Positions 1 to 8,901 are shown, numbered from the stretch's first letter. The stretch: 64,000 nt of DNA from Candidatus Goldiibacteriota bacterium HGW-Goldbacteria-1 (GCA_002839855.1 PGYV01000004.1:77983-141982); one strand, 5' to 3'. Numbers and translations are program-made. The notes: a model not told the origin generated them from the sequence alone.

Positions 1-155
1 GGCGTCACTTCTTCCTGCATATCAGCCGGAAGTTTCTGACGCCTTATCCTGTTGCGCAGCGCGACTGCCACGGCTTTTTTTGCATTATCCTGCCCTATAA
101 TATATTTATCAAGCTGTTCAACTATCTCTTTTGGTGTAAATTCTTTTGCCATCAT
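1..155 (-). CDS. hslU: ATP-dependent protease ATPase subunit HslU (N-terminal part)
   Basis: Only the first ~51 residues lie in the window; the gene runs off the left edge. The visible part starts [20 protein letters not shown] and continues with [15 protein letters not shown], the conserved N-terminal segment of the HslU (ClpY) AAA+ unfoldase that feeds substrates to HslV. Two consecutive ATG codons (153-155 and 150-152) can serve as start; a GGGG stretch overlapping the hslV stop codon gives a better ribosome-binding spacing to the second. The gap to the hslV stop is only 6 bp, so the two are co-transcribed. The Walker motifs lie outside the window. Confidence 0.93.
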   Translation of the reverse strand, partial: MMAKEFTPKEIVEQLDKYIIGQDNAKKAVAVALRNRIRRQKLPADMQEEVT

Positions 156-161
156 ATGCCC

Positions 162-692
162 CTATAGTTCTTCTATTGTGATGTTATCGTTTGTGTAAAT
201 ACAGATTTCCGAAGCAATCTTCATTGATTCAGCCACAATTTCACGCGCGGACTTATCCGTAAACCTGCTCATCGCGCGCGCCGCGGCAAGCGCGTATGTG
301 CCGCCGGAGCCGATTGCCGTAATTCCGTCTTCAGGCTCTATTACTTCGCCGTTGCCGGATACAACATATGTCTTTTCGCTGTCTGCCACTATTAAAAGCG
401 CGTCAAGCTGCTTTAACATCTTATCCGTGCGCCAGTCTTTGGCAAGTTCCACGGCCGCCCTTTGAAGCAGCCAGTTATGTTCCTTTAATTTCGCTTCAAA
501 CCTGTCAAAAAGGGTGAATGCGTCCGCGACCGAACCCGCAAAACCCGCGATTATTTTATTCTTTCCTTCAATGGTGCGGACTTTTTTGGCGCTCTGCTTC
601 ATTATAGTATTGCCCATTGTCACCTGCCCGTCGCCGCCTATGACCGTCTTTCCGTTTTTCCTGACACAAAGTATCGTTGTCGCGTGAAACAT
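162..692 (-). CDS. hslV: ATP-dependent protease proteolytic subunit HslV
   Basis: Threonine peptidase of the HslUV (ClpYQ) complex, a cytoplasmic proteasome-like protease. The protein opens [15 protein letters not shown]: removal of MFHA would expose the catalytic N-terminal Thr, as in Bacillus ClpQ except that Thr rather than Ser is used. The family signature GGDGQVTMG follows, and the length (176 aa) is normal. I chose the ATG at 690-692 because a perfect GGAGG (698-702) sits 5 nt upstream; an in-frame TTG further up at 704 would place the Shine-Dalgarno inside the gene. hslU follows within 6 bp. A candidate promoter lies at 730-759. Confidence 0.96.
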   Translation of the reverse strand: MFHATTILCVRKNGKTVIGGDGQVTMGNTIMKQSAKKVRTIEGKNKIIAGFAGSVADAFTLFDRFEAKLKEHNWLLQRAAVELAKDWRTDKMLKQLDALLIVADSEKTYVVSGNGEVIEPEDGITAIGSGGTYALAAARAMSRFTDKSAREIVAESMKIASEICIYTNDNITIEEL

Positions 693-729
693 ATTTTCCT
701 CCAATATAATAAGGGAAATGTAGAATATA

Positions 730-759
730 AGTATATCATAATGAAGGATTAAATTTCAA
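730..759 (-). promoter_or_regulatory. candidate sigma-70 promoter of hslVU
   Basis: Reading the minus strand, TTGAAA (754-759) is followed after 18 bp by TATACT (730-735), about 38 bp upstream of the hslV start. Inferred from match to the consensus only. Confidence 0.5.
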
Positions 760-763
760 TGGC

Positions 764-803
764 TTTAAGGCCGCCTTAAATCCCTTTTCCTTATAATATA
801 AGG
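764..803. repeat. two short palindromes upstream of hslVU
   Basis: TTTAAGGC and GCCTTAAA face each other across one base (764-780), and CCTTAT/ATAAGG face each other across 3 bp (789-803). The second resembles CCTTA half-sites in palindromes upstream of rny and ugd. Function unknown; they may be operator sites or remnants of the palindromic repeats seen elsewhere in the window. Confidence 0.5.
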
Positions 804-921
804 GCTGATAATACCCGATTTACACAGCATCATAGCCGGCCGGCGGCTTTTTGGCTAAACTTTTTCAATTGACTAATCCCGCCATAATTGTTATTATTAC
901 CCACACGATAAACGTTGCTTT

Positions 922-951
922 TTGAGACAGTATAGACTGATTAAATATACC
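922..951 (+). promoter_or_regulatory. candidate promoter of the 6S-like RNA
   Basis: TTGAGA at 922-927 and TATACC at 946-951 with an 18-bp spacer would start transcription near 958-960, just before the first arm of the structured RNA. The -10 match is only moderate. Confidence 0.4.
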
Positions 952-957
952 CTGCTG

Positions 958-1135
958 CGTTCGTGTTGAGGTCATTAATTTTGGTCCAACGCCTTTAAAC
1001 TAGGGAGCCTTTTATTTGTGCCAAGTGCACGCCCCGCAAGGGGAAGCCGGAAGCACAGATGTTGGCACCCACCTGTTGACAGGGCCCAAAATCCGGCTTC
1101 TCACGGCGATTGGCGGGGTTAATTTTGTGCGGCGG
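958..1135 (+). ncRNA. ssrS: structured small RNA, probable 6S RNA
   Basis: No credible protein is encoded here, but the plus strand folds well. An outer stem ATTAA/TTAAT (974-978/1119-1123) leads to CCAACGCC (986-993) paired with GGCGATTGG (1105-1113, one bulged A). Next comes GGGAGCC (1003-1009) with GGCTTCT (1095-1101), then an open bubble. A terminal arm GTGCCAA/TTGGCAC (1018-1024/1062-1068) carries a CCCC-GCAA-GGGG tetraloop hairpin. A small hairpin CCTG-TTGA-CAGG (1073-1084) sits in the 3' side of the bubble. This long closing stem, central bubble with a 3' hairpin and terminal arm is the layout of bacterial 6S RNA, which binds RNA polymerase holoenzyme. The size (about 170-180 nt) also fits. 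GU pairs and the GNRA loop favour the plus strand. The exact ends and the family assignment are inferred. Confidence 0.6.
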
Positions 1136-1200
1136 AGAGAAAAGAATAATGTTGATAAAATATATTAAAAAATCCGAAAATATAGGTAATAACACATTAC

Positions 1201-1266
1201 CGGTTATCGGTGGCGTCCTTCCCTTTTTATATAATCAAGGGGCAGGAACCGTTTAATATTTTTTTT
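1201..1266 (+). terminator. terminator-like hairpin downstream of the 6S-like RNA
   Basis: CCTTCCCTT (1217-1225) can pair with AAGGGGCAGG (1237-1246) with one internal mismatch, extended by CGGT/ACCG, and is followed by an AT/T-rich run reaching TTTTTTTT near 1266. It could end the small RNA transcript or act as a leader structure for rny. Confidence 0.4.
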
Positions 1267-1318
1267 CACGCAATTTTTCTCTCCAAAAAACTCTTTTTTC
1301 TCCTCCGCGCAAAAACGG

Positions 1319-1340
1319 AATCCTTATATTATTAAGGATT
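1319..1340. promoter_or_regulatory. palindrome upstream of rny
   Basis: AATCCTTA and TAAGGATT are perfect inverted arms separated by 6 AT bases, 40 bp before the rny start. It could be an operator or a small mRNA hairpin. Confidence 0.4.
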
Positions 1341-1379
1341 AAAACAAACATTGGACAATTTTTGGAGGAGGTTTAGGAA

Positions 1380-2933
1380 ATGGAGTATTTAATTGTAGCA
1401 ATACTCGCCCTTATTGTGGGCGTGGCAGCAGGCTTTTTTGGACGAAAAATTTTCGCGGAAGGCCAGATTTCAAGCGCCAAGAAGTACGCTGAACAGATAG
1501 TGGAAGGGGCCAAGAAAGAAGCGGGTTCCATCAAGAAAGAAGCGGAACTTGAATCCAAAGACACCATTTTAAAAGCACAGGCTGACTTTGACGCGAAAAC
1601 CCGCGAAACAAAAACAGAAATAGCCAACGTGGAAAAAAAGGTGCGCCAGAGGGAAGAAAATCTGGACAAGAAAATGGAAATAATTGACAAAAAAGAAAAA
1701 GACCTGTCCGTCAAAGAAAAATCCTTAACCGACCTGGAAAAGAAACTTTCAACACGCGACCAGGAACTTGATGCCGTAATAGGCGAACAGCGTAAGAAAC
1801 TTGAAAACATTTCCGGCTTATCAGCGGAATCCGCCAAACAGGAACTTATCCGTTCCATGATGGACGCTGCCAAACAGGAATCGCTTTTAATGTTAAGGCG
1901 CCTTGAAGAAGAGACAAAAGAAACTGCGGAAAAGAAAGCCCGCGACATAGTTTCAATAGCCGTACAGCGCATCGCCGCTGACCACACTTCGGAAATCAGC
2001 GTGTCTGTTGTCCCCCTTCCAAGCGATGACATGAAAGGCCGCATCATCGGCCGCGAAGGAAGAAACATTAAGACCCTTGAAACAGCCACAGGCGTTGACT
2101 TTATCATTGATGACACTCCCGAGGCTGTTACAATTTCAGCGTTTGATCCGGTAAGAAGAGAGATAGCAAAACTTGCACTTCAGAAACTTATCCAGGACGG
2201 CAGAATACACCCGGGAAGAATTGAAGAAGTTGTCGAGAAAACAAAACAGGAAATGGACCAGCGCCTTAAAGAAATCGGCGAACAGGCCGCTATGGATGTG
2301 GGAATTCCCAACATTCATCCGGAAATTATCAAGCTTCTGGGTAAACTTCAGTACAGGACAAGCTACGGCCAGAACGTATTAAAACACTCCGTTGAAATGG
2401 CTTACATCACTTCCATACTTGCGTCAGAACTTGGAATTGACCCCACCCTTTCAAGGCGCGCCGCGCTTCTTCACGATATCGGCAAAGCGATTGACCATGA
2501 AATACAGGGCAGCCACGTTGCGCTTGGCGTTGATGCCGCAAGAAAATACGGCGAATCAGAAGCCGTACTTCACGCGATAGCAGCCCACCATAATGACATT
2601 GAACCAAAAACAATAGAAGCCGTGCTTGTACAGGCAGCTGACGGAATATCCGCCGCAAGGCCGGGAGCAAGGCGCGAGACTTTGGAAAATTACGTAAAAC
2701 GCCTTGAGAACCTTGAAAAGATTGCATCCGCTTTTGAGGGCGTTCAGAGAACATTTGCCATACAGGCAGGCCGCGAAATAAGAATTATGGTGGAAGCGGA
2801 TAAGATTGACGACAACAGGTCATTCATGCTTTCCAAAGAAATAGCCAAAAAGATAGAAGAAGAACTTGAATACCCCGGCCAGATTAAGGTAACTGTAATC
2901 CGCGAAGTAAGGGCCGTGGAATACGCAAAATAA
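1380..2933 (+). CDS. rny: ribonuclease Y
   Basis: Membrane-anchored endoribonuclease that starts mRNA decay. One N-terminal transmembrane helix (about residues 3-23) is followed by a long Lys/Glu-rich coiled coil (to about residue 200). A KH RNA-binding domain contains GRIIGREGRNIKTLE near residue 218, and an HD phosphohydrolase domain has the metal-binding LLHDIGKAIDHE near residue 361, then HAIAAHHND. At 517 aa it is full length for the family. GGAGGAGG stands about 9 nt before the ATG. The next gene, ymdB, is the usual partner of rny. A palindrome (1319-1340) precedes the gene. Confidence 0.97.
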   Translation: MEYLIVAILALIVGVAAGFFGRKIFAEGQISSAKKYAEQIVEGAKKEAGSIKKEAELESKDTILKAQADFDAKTRETKTEIANVEKKVRQREENLDKKMEIIDKKEKDLSVKEKSLTDLEKKLSTRDQELDAVIGEQRKKLENISGLSAESAKQELIRSMMDAAKQESLLMLRRLEEETKETAEKKARDIVSIAVQRIAADHTSEISVSVVPLPSDDMKGRIIGREGRNIKTLETATGVDFIIDDTPEAVTISAFDPVRREIAKLALQKLIQDGRIHPGRIEEVVEKTKQEMDQRLKEIGEQAAMDVGIPNIHPEIIKLLGKLQYRTSYGQNVLKHSVEMAYITSILASELGIDPTLSRRAALLHDIGKAIDHEIQGSHVALGVDAARKYGESEAVLHAIAAHHNDIEPKTIEAVLVQAADGISAARPGARRETLENYVKRLENLEKIASAFEGVQRTFAIQAGREIRIMVEADKIDDNRSFMLSKEIAKKIEEELEYPGQIKVTVIREVRAVEYAK

Positions 2934-2946
2934 ATAATTAATAAAC

Positions 2947-2978
2947 GTACCGGCGCCGTGTAAAAACGGCGCCGGTAC
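2947..2978. other. strong GC-rich hairpin between rny and ymdB
   Basis: GTACCGGCGCCGT and ACGGCGCCGGTAC form a perfect 13-bp stem around a 6-nt A-rich loop. No T-run follows on either strand, so it is not a classical terminator; an mRNA stability or processing element, or an intergenic repeat, is more likely. Confidence 0.6.
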
Positions 2979-3001
2979 ATAAAAAGCAAGAGGTAAAGCA
3001 A

Positions 3002-3793
3002 ATGGTAAATGTTCTGTTCATCGGCGACATTAACGGAAGGCCCGGCAGGGACGCTGTAGAACAGCTTCTTCCGGGTTTGATAAAAGAAAAACAGATTGAT
3101 TTTGTAATAGCCAACGGCGAAAATTCCGCTGCCGGATTCGGCATCACCCCCGACGTATTCAAAAAACTTATGGCAATGGGCATTGACGTTATAACCACCG
3201 GAAACCACATCTGGGACAAACGCGACATTATCCCGCTGATGGATATGGAACCCGCCCTTTTAAGGCCTTACAACCTTCCACCGGGAAATCCCGGAGTCGG
3301 CTGCGGCGTATATGAATGTAAAAGAAATAATAAGAACATAAAAATAGGCGTTATTTCCATGATCGGGCGCGTCTATATGCATCCGGCAGACTGCCCTTTC
3401 AGGGCCGCGGAAAAAGCTTTAGCCGAAGTTAAAAAAGACACGCGCATTGCAATAATAGACATTCACGCCGAAGCCACTTCAGAAAAACAGGCGCTGGCCT
3501 TCTTTCTGGACGGCAGGGTTTCAGCTGTCCTTGGCACGCATACGCACGTGCAGACCGCCGACGAAAGAATCTTAAGCTACGGCACAGGTTTTATCACGGA
3601 CGCCGGAATGACAGGGTCTATGGATTCCGTCATAGGCGTCAAAAAAGAAATCATAATAGAAAAATTTTTAACAGGCATGCCCGCCAGGTTTGAAATATCC
3701 GAAACAGACGTGCACTTTAACGGCGTGGTTCTTTCAATAGATGAAACCAACGGAAAGACAACTTTAATAGAAAGGATTGACATAAAAAAATGA
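3002..3793 (+). CDS. ymdB: YmdB-family metallophosphoesterase
   Basis: Calcineurin-like phosphodiesterase of the TIGR00282/YmdB family, known in Bacillus as a 2',3'-cyclic nucleotide phosphodiesterase affecting biofilm and RNase Y-related regulation. Metal ligands are visible in order: GDINGRPGRD at the N-terminus, ANGENSA, TTGNHIWDKRD, DIHAEATSEK and GTHTHVQTADE. The length (263 aa) is standard. AGAGG precedes the ATG. It follows rny after a 68-bp gap with a strong hairpin, and its stop overlaps the next ATG by 4 bp (ATGA), so it is translationally coupled to the membrane protein downstream. Confidence 0.94.
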   Translation: MVNVLFIGDINGRPGRDAVEQLLPGLIKEKQIDFVIANGENSAAGFGITPDVFKKLMAMGIDVITTGNHIWDKRDIIPLMDMEPALLRPYNLPPGNPGVGCGVYECKRNNKNIKIGVISMIGRVYMHPADCPFRAAEKALAEVKKDTRIAIIDIHAEATSEKQALAFFLDGRVSAVLGTHTHVQTADERILSYGTGFITDAGMTGSMDSVIGVKKEIIIEKFLTGMPARFEISETDVHFNGVVLSIDETNGKTTLIERIDIKK

Positions 3794-6096
3794 ACGCTAT
3801 TGCCGCATCATTAATTCCGGCGCTTCTGTTTTTGTCATCTTTTTTCCTTTACCTTAAAACCCTGTGCCCCGGCGTGTATTTCGGGGACAGCGGAGAGTTA
3901 ATAGCAATGGCGTACACCCTTGGCATCCCGCACCCTACCGGGTTTCCGTTATACATACTTTTATCAAAACTGTTTTTATATATACCAATTGCCAACCCCG
4001 CTTTCAGGATGAACCTGATGTCCGCCGTCTTTGCCGCGGCTTCAATTGTGCTTTTATATCACTGCGTGCTTCTGGTTTTAAGAAATGCAGAAGACAGAAA
4101 ATTAAAACACATGGCAGCTGTTTTTGCCGCGCTGCTTTTTATGTTTTCATATACGCTGTGGTCACAGTCAGGCATTGCAAGAATATACTCCTTAAACGCC
4201 TTTTTCTGCCTTGCGGCACTTGGCAGTTTTTTAAAGTATTCAATGGAAAACGGCAGATTTAAATACCTTGTTCTGCTGGGTTTTATCACCGGCCTTGGCG
4301 CCGGGCTGCACCTTTCTTTTATTATATTTTCAGCACTATTATGGCTGTCTATAATTATATCCGAACGTAAAAACTTACTGAAAAAAATACCTGCAATAAT
4401 ATTTTTTATGGCCGCGGGCGCCTCTGTTTATCTTTACATCTTTATCCGCGGGCTGTCAGATACCGTCTTAAGCTGGAAAACCTTTACCCGCCTGGCTGAC
4501 TTTTTTGGATACTTTTCACAGAAAGACTACAGCGGAAAAATGTTCACGCGCGACCTTTTAGGGTACATCACATTTCTTGGATACGCGGGAAAAACCCTGT
4601 TAAGGGAATTTTCAATTCCGGGGATGGCGCTTCTTCTTACAGGTACAATAGCCGCGGGAATATCAAAGTTTAAGCACTTCTGGCTTTTCATTATTATCTT
4701 TCTTTCCAACATACTGCTTCTGGCTTTTTACGGAGCTTTTCACGACCTGCAGCTGGCTTTCAGATACTTTATCCCTTCATACGCCGCATTATTAATTCTT
4801 GGAACATACGGGCTTTACACCCTTAAAAACAGGATACCGTCAATAAAACTTCAGGCTTTAATCTTCCCCGCCGCGATAATAATTGCATTGCCGTTGGCAA
4901 TAATAAAAAATTACCATGAAAATGACCGTTCTTTAAATTATATGGCTGTCAATTACCCCGGCGACCTGCTGATGGGAATGCCAAAAAAAGCAAATCTTTT
5001 TTCAAACGGCGACAACCAAATATTTCCGCTTACTTACGCCAAGTTTGTCCTTAATAAATACAAGGACATTACCGTATATGACAGCGTAAACACCATATTC
5101 AGGGACATTGATAATTTAAGGGTAAAAACAGGCTCTTTAAAAGTGGTGACAAATATCCTTACCGCTTTTGAGCAGAATAAAAGTGACATTTATTCAACCA
5201 CCAAGCTTGGAGCCCCGGTGCTTAACGAAAGTTTAAACGGATTGTCATATAAAATAACCCCTGATTTTGCCTATTCAAGCAATCTGCCCTGGAAACTTAT
5301 GCCCCTTAAAAATATACTTTATGATGATAAAATTTATCACGAATTTGAACAACGTGAAGTGGCCGGCATTTACTGGTACAGGCTGGCGGAGATGTACCTG
5401 TCCGAAAATAACGAGGATCTTTTTAATTACGCCGCAGGCAGGGCGATTGATATTGGATACGACGCGGTGCCGGTAATAGGCAATATGGCAATTATAATTA
5501 CCACCCCTCCCCTTTCAAATTTCCCTGTGGCGGAGCAGCTGGTAAAAAAGGCGCTTAAACTGCAGCCTTATAATACAGAGCTTATGTCTAACCTTGGAAG
5601 CATCTACGGCAATATGGGCAAATACAGGGAAGCGGCAGAGATGTTCGAAAAGGTTATAAAACTTGAACCAAATAATTTCAACGCGATGATGTTTCTAAAC
5701 AAAGCAAAAGAACAGATGATGCAGGAATCCATGAAAAAAGCAATGGACAGCGCGCGCGACGCGTTTTTTAATGACGGCATGAAGCTGATGAAAGACAAAA
5801 AGTTTAAAGAGGCTGCTCCCTACTTCCAAAATGACCTTGAAAAAAATCCCGCCCTTGCGCGTTCTAATTTTCACCTGGGGCTTATACATTCCATAAACGC
5901 AGATTACAATAAAGCCATACCCCAGTTTGAAGCGGCGCTGAAAAAAGAACCCGCGAATTTCAACACATTAAACAACCTTGCCCTTACTTATATAAAGCTG
6001 TCCAAAACAGCCAAAGCAAAAGAGTACTTTGACAAATCCCTGAAAATAAACCCCGACCAGGAGCGTGTAAAACAGATGCTGCAGGATTTAAAGTAG
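3790..6096 (+). CDS. DUF2723 GT-C-type membrane protein with C-terminal TPR repeats
   Basis: 768 aa. The N-terminal part matches DUF2723 (PF11028, related to TMEM260-type O-mannosyltransferases): an early extracytoplasmic loop holds the acidic motif GDSGELIAMAYTLGIPHPTG and about ten hydrophobic helices extend to about residue 390. A soluble region follows, and the C-terminus (about 590-768) carries TPR repeats such as PYNTELMSNLGSIYGNMGKY and ANFNTLNNLALTYIKLSKTA. A polyprenyl-phosphate-sugar-dependent glycosyltransferase role at the membrane is inferred from the family; the acceptor is unknown. The start overlaps the ymdB stop. It converges on the phosphohexomutase gene across a repeat-rich gap. 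Confidence 0.85.
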   Translation: MNAIAASLIPALLFLSSFFLYLKTLCPGVYFGDSGELIAMAYTLGIPHPTGFPLYILLSKLFLYIPIANPAFRMNLMSAVFAAASIVLLYHCVLLVLRNAEDRKLKHMAAVFAALLFMFSYTLWSQSGIARIYSLNAFFCLAALGSFLKYSMENGRFKYLVLLGFITGLGAGLHLSFIIFSALLWLSIIISERKNLLKKIPAIIFFMAAGASVYLYIFIRGLSDTVLSWKTFTRLADFFGYFSQKDYSGKMFTRDLLGYITFLGYAGKTLLREFSIPGMALLLTGTIAAGISKFKHFWLFIIIFLSNILLLAFYGAFHDLQLAFRYFIPSYAALLILGTYGLYTLKNRIPSIKLQALIFPAAIIIALPLAIIKNYHENDRSLNYMAVNYPGDLLMGMPKKANLFSNGDNQIFPLTYAKFVLNKYKDITVYDSVNTIFRDIDNLRVKTGSLKVVTNILTAFEQNKSDIYSTTKLGAPVLNESLNGLSYKITPDFAYSSNLPWKLMPLKNILYDDKIYHEFEQREVAGIYWYRLAEMYLSENNEDLFNYAAGRAIDIGYDAVPVIGNMAIIITTPPLSNFPVAEQLVKKALKLQPYNTELMSNLGSIYGNMGKYREAAEMFEKVIKLEPNNFNAMMFLNKAKEQMMQESMKKAMDSARDAFFNDGMKLMKDKKFKEAAPYFQNDLEKNPALARSNFHLGLIHSINADYNKAIPQFEAALKKEPANFNTLNNLALTYIKLSKTAKAKEYFDKSLKINPDQERVKQMLQDLK

Positions 6097-6132
6097 TTAA
6101 AAGAAGGATATCAATTTTTTTCAAAATTAAAG

Positions 6133-6410
6133 GTGTGGTAGACGCGGGTCTTTAGCCCGCGGCATTTGATTTGTTATTGGTATTTGCCATGGTAGGCGCG
6201 CCTTTTAAGGCGCGGCAGTTGTATTTGCAATGGCAGTATATAAACAATCTACTAATCTTTCGATATATCTGATTTTGCTGTTTAAAAACAGTCTTGAAAT
6301 GACTTACCTTAACTATTCCTCCAAAACAACGCGCCTTAAAAGGCGCGGCTACCAGAACGAGAAAACACCATCTAAATCTCCATGTCTGAAGCCCGCAGCT
6401 GCCAGACATA
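6133..6410. repeat. nested paired-palindrome element
   Basis: Four hairpins fill this 332-bp convergent intergenic gap. The outer pair is GCGGG/CCCGC (6144-6160, preceded by GGTAGAC) and ATGTCTG/CAGACAT (6382-6409). The inner pair is CGCGCCTT/AAGGCGCG (6197-6214, preceded by GGTAGG) and GCGCCTT/AAGGCGC (6331-6346, followed by GGCTACC). The inner pair thus has inverted GGTAG/CTACC ends and sits inside the outer pair, as if one element inserted into another. No protein is encoded. This layout mirrors the GTAGAGACGC elements at 9854, 13537 and 34406. Confidence 0.7.
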
Positions 6411-6428
6411 TAAAACAAACATTAAATA

Positions 6429-7808
6429 CTATTTCGTTATCTTCAGCCCGAATTTAAGGTTTGCCTGCACGGCTTTATCCGTAGGGCCTTCGGAGTAGAT
6501 TCTAAGCAGCGGCTCTGTGCCGGAAAAACGGAATAGAATCCACTCGTTATCCCCAAGTATATACTTGATGCCGTCAAGGCGGCTTACTGAAACTATTTTC
6601 TTACCTGCTATGCGCCCTGTTTTTTCCAGCGCGTCAGCTTTAGCCAGTATGCTTTTTCTCTTTTTTTCGTCAAACGTGACATCCACCCTGTCATACCTGT
6701 ATTCGCCGTATTTTTTGTCAAGGCCTTCCAGTACTTTGCCTATACGTTTGCCTTCTTTGGCAAGAAATTCCAGAATGGTAAGGTTTCCAAAAATACCATC
6801 GCGCTCGGGCAGAAAATACCCAAAACCAACCCCGCCGCTTTCCTCCCCGCCTATTACTGTTTTATCTTCTATCATTTTTTCGCCTATATACTTAAAACCC
6901 ACAGGCGTTTCCGTAAGTTTTATCCCGTACTCTTTTGCCAGTTTGTTAACCAGAAAAGTACCTGATATGGTTTTTACAAAATTGAAATTTATTTTTCTGT
7001 ACTTTACGTGGTGCAATAACATAAAGACCAGAACTTTATGTGACGTGATAAATTCGCCTTTTTCATTTACAAGCGCCATTCTGTCCCCGTCGCCGTCGAT
7101 GGCAATGCCTATATCCGCTTTAAGTTTCTTTACGGTTTCACACAGTTTTAAAAGGTTCTGCTTTATAGGTTCCGGATTTATCCCGCCAAAAAGCGGGTCT
7201 CTGCTATTATTTATCACAGTCAGTTTTTTATAACCGTCAAGCGCCGCTTCCATGTACCCCGCGCCGGAACCGTACATACAGTCCAGAACTATCTTCATGC
7301 CGCTTTTTTTAATGGCGGAAATATCTATAAGGTTCTTTACCGCCTGAATATAATGCGCGTCGTAATTTACCATTTCAAACTTTCCTTTTTTTACGGCCGG
7401 GCGCTTGCCTATAAGTTTTTCCACCCTTGCGGTTTCGGCTCCGGACAACCCCGCGCCATACCTGTTTTTAATCTTAAATCCGTTATAGGTATAAGGATTA
7501 TGCGACGATGTTATCATTATGCCGGCGTCCATCTTAAAATTGCGGACAGACCACGATACCAGCGGGGTATGGACGGCTTTATCAAAAAGTTTTACCTTAA
7601 AACCATAACCTGCAAGCCTTTGCGCCGTAAAAAACGCGTAATTTTCCGACATAAACCTGTTGTCATATCCCACTGCCACAACAGGTTTTTTTGCTTCCTT
7701 AAGTGTATACAGGGCAAACGCATCCGTTACTTTTGCCAGATTTTCATAAGTAAATCCATCGGCAATTTTCGCGCGCCAGCCGTCTGTCCCAAATTTTATT
7801 TCAGCCAT
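6429..7808 (-). CDS. phosphoglucomutase/phosphomannomutase family protein
   Basis: Alpha-D-phosphohexomutase, 459 aa, interconverting hexose 1- and 6-phosphates for nucleotide-sugar supply. The phosphoserine loop ITSSHNP (Ser about residue 102), the metal loop DGDGDRMAL, the sugar-binding loop GGEESGG and the C-terminal phosphate-binding RFSGTEPLLRIYSE are all intact. The start ATG overlaps the upstream nucleotidyltransferase gene by 8 bp, so the two are coupled; together they would make a hexose-1-phosphate and then an NDP-sugar. Glucose versus mannose specificity cannot be told from sequence alone. Confidence 0.93.
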   Translation of the reverse strand: MAEIKFGTDGWRAKIADGFTYENLAKVTDAFALYTLKEAKKPVVAVGYDNRFMSENYAFFTAQRLAGYGFKVKLFDKAVHTPLVSWSVRNFKMDAGIMITSSHNPYTYNGFKIKNRYGAGLSGAETARVEKLIGKRPAVKKGKFEMVNYDAHYIQAVKNLIDISAIKKSGMKIVLDCMYGSGAGYMEAALDGYKKLTVINNSRDPLFGGINPEPIKQNLLKLCETVKKLKADIGIAIDGDGDRMALVNEKGEFITSHKVLVFMLLHHVKYRKINFNFVKTISGTFLVNKLAKEYGIKLTETPVGFKYIGEKMIEDKTVIGGEESGGVGFGYFLPERDGIFGNLTILEFLAKEGKRIGKVLEGLDKKYGEYRYDRVDVTFDEKKRKSILAKADALEKTGRIAGKKIVSVSRLDGIKYILGDNEWILFRFSGTEPLLRIYSEGPTDKAVQANLKFGLKITK

Positions 7809-8874
7809 TTTTCTGCCCCAGCCTGCTGTAATGTGTTATAACAGTATTATCACCTATGACAGCCCCGTCTAATTCCGAATTTGAAAGTATTACGCAGTGC
7901 TTTCCTATTATACAATTCTTAATGATTACATTTTCTTCTATTGAAGTGTCTTCCCAGATAATACTGTTTTCAATTATAGAGTTATTGCCCACAGAGCAAT
8001 CTTTACCGATTATTGACAGCGGATTTATGGATGCTTTGCCGATAACACAATCATCGCCTATATAAACAGGCCCCCTTAAAAACGCTTTTTTGTCTTTCTT
8101 TACCCTTTTGCCGATAAAAATATTGCATTTATTGTTCTTAGGAAACTTTACCGCAGGATCTATGAACTTTTTTTCAAGCACATCAAAATTGGCCTGCATG
8201 TATTTATCCAGCCTGCCGATATCAAGCCAGTAAAAATCCGCCTTGTATGCAGATACATTTTCCCCCGCCTTTAATATCTGCGGATAAAACTGGCGCTCTA
8301 CAGAGTAATTTGTACCAAAGGGCATATAGTTCAGCGCTTTCTTATTAAATATGTAAATACCCGCATTAATCCAGTTATTATTTTTGCTTTCAGCCCAGTT
8401 TGGTTTTTCCAGGAACTTCAATACCCTTTGCGCCTTGTCAGTTTCCACAAGGCCGTACGCTGTAGGGTCCTTTACCTGGCGAAGAGCTATTGTTACTAAA
8501 GCTTTTTTATTTTTGTGAAAAGCCGCCATCTTTGTAATATCAATATCAGTAAGGATATCCCCGTTTAATATGACAGTTGTGTCGTCAAGGTACTTTTCCG
8601 CGTTCTTTATAGCCCCGCCTGTTCCAAGCGGCGAGTTCTCAACTGCATACCTTATTTTCATACCGTACTTTTTTCCCGTACCCAAAACCTTTTTTATCTT
8701 TTCAGGCATATGGCATATGCTTAATATCACTTCGTTTATGCCGTGTTTTTTTAAGAGCCCAAACTGGTGTTCAAAAAAATGTTTATCTACGATTGGAACC
8801 ATACATTTTAAAGTATTAAGCGTCAAAGGCCTTAGCCTTGTGCCTTCCCCGCCTATTAAAATAAGTGCTTTCAT
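7801..8874 (-). CDS. sugar-1-phosphate nucleotidyltransferase with left-handed beta-helix tail
   Basis: 357 aa. The N-terminal nucleotidyltransferase domain begins MKALILIGGEGTRLRPLT (G-x-G-T-R-x-x-P-x-T signature); ENSPLGTGGAIKNA and LNGDILTDID follow, as in GDP-mannose or glucose-1-phosphate pyrophosphorylases. From about residue 250 hexapeptide repeats (IGDDCVIGKASINPLSIIG) form a left-handed beta-helix as in GlmU/mannose-1-P guanylyltransferases. It supplies NDP-sugar to the polysaccharide genes upstream and is coupled to the mutase gene. The nucleotide and sugar used are unknown. Confidence 0.9.
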   Translation of the reverse strand: MKALILIGGEGTRLRPLTLNTLKCMVPIVDKHFFEHQFGLLKKHGINEVILSICHMPEKIKKVLGTGKKYGMKIRYAVENSPLGTGGAIKNAEKYLDDTTVILNGDILTDIDITKMAAFHKNKKALVTIALRQVKDPTAYGLVETDKAQRVLKFLEKPNWAESKNNNWINAGIYIFNKKALNYMPFGTNYSVERQFYPQILKAGENVSAYKADFYWLDIGRLDKYMQANFDVLEKKFIDPAVKFPKNNKCNIFIGKRVKKDKKAFLRGPVYIGDDCVIGKASINPLSIIGKDCSVGNNSIIENSIIWEDTSIEENVIIKNCIIGKHCVILSNSELDGAVIGDNTVITHYSRLGQKNG

Positions 8875-8901
8875 TTTGCCTCCGCTGTATGTTTGGTCAT
8901 A

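Noticed and set aside
995-1195. Minus-strand reading frame of 66 codons
   Set aside because: It lies opposite the folded 6S-like RNA, has no ribosome-binding site and no family resemblance.
1373-2116. 247-codon minus-strand frame opposite rny
   Set aside because: Ser/Phe-rich antisense shadow of the Lys/Glu-rich coiled coil of RNase Y; no start signals.
2947-2978. Rho-independent terminator between rny and ymdB
   Set aside because: Strong stem but no T-run on either strand; kept only as an unexplained hairpin.
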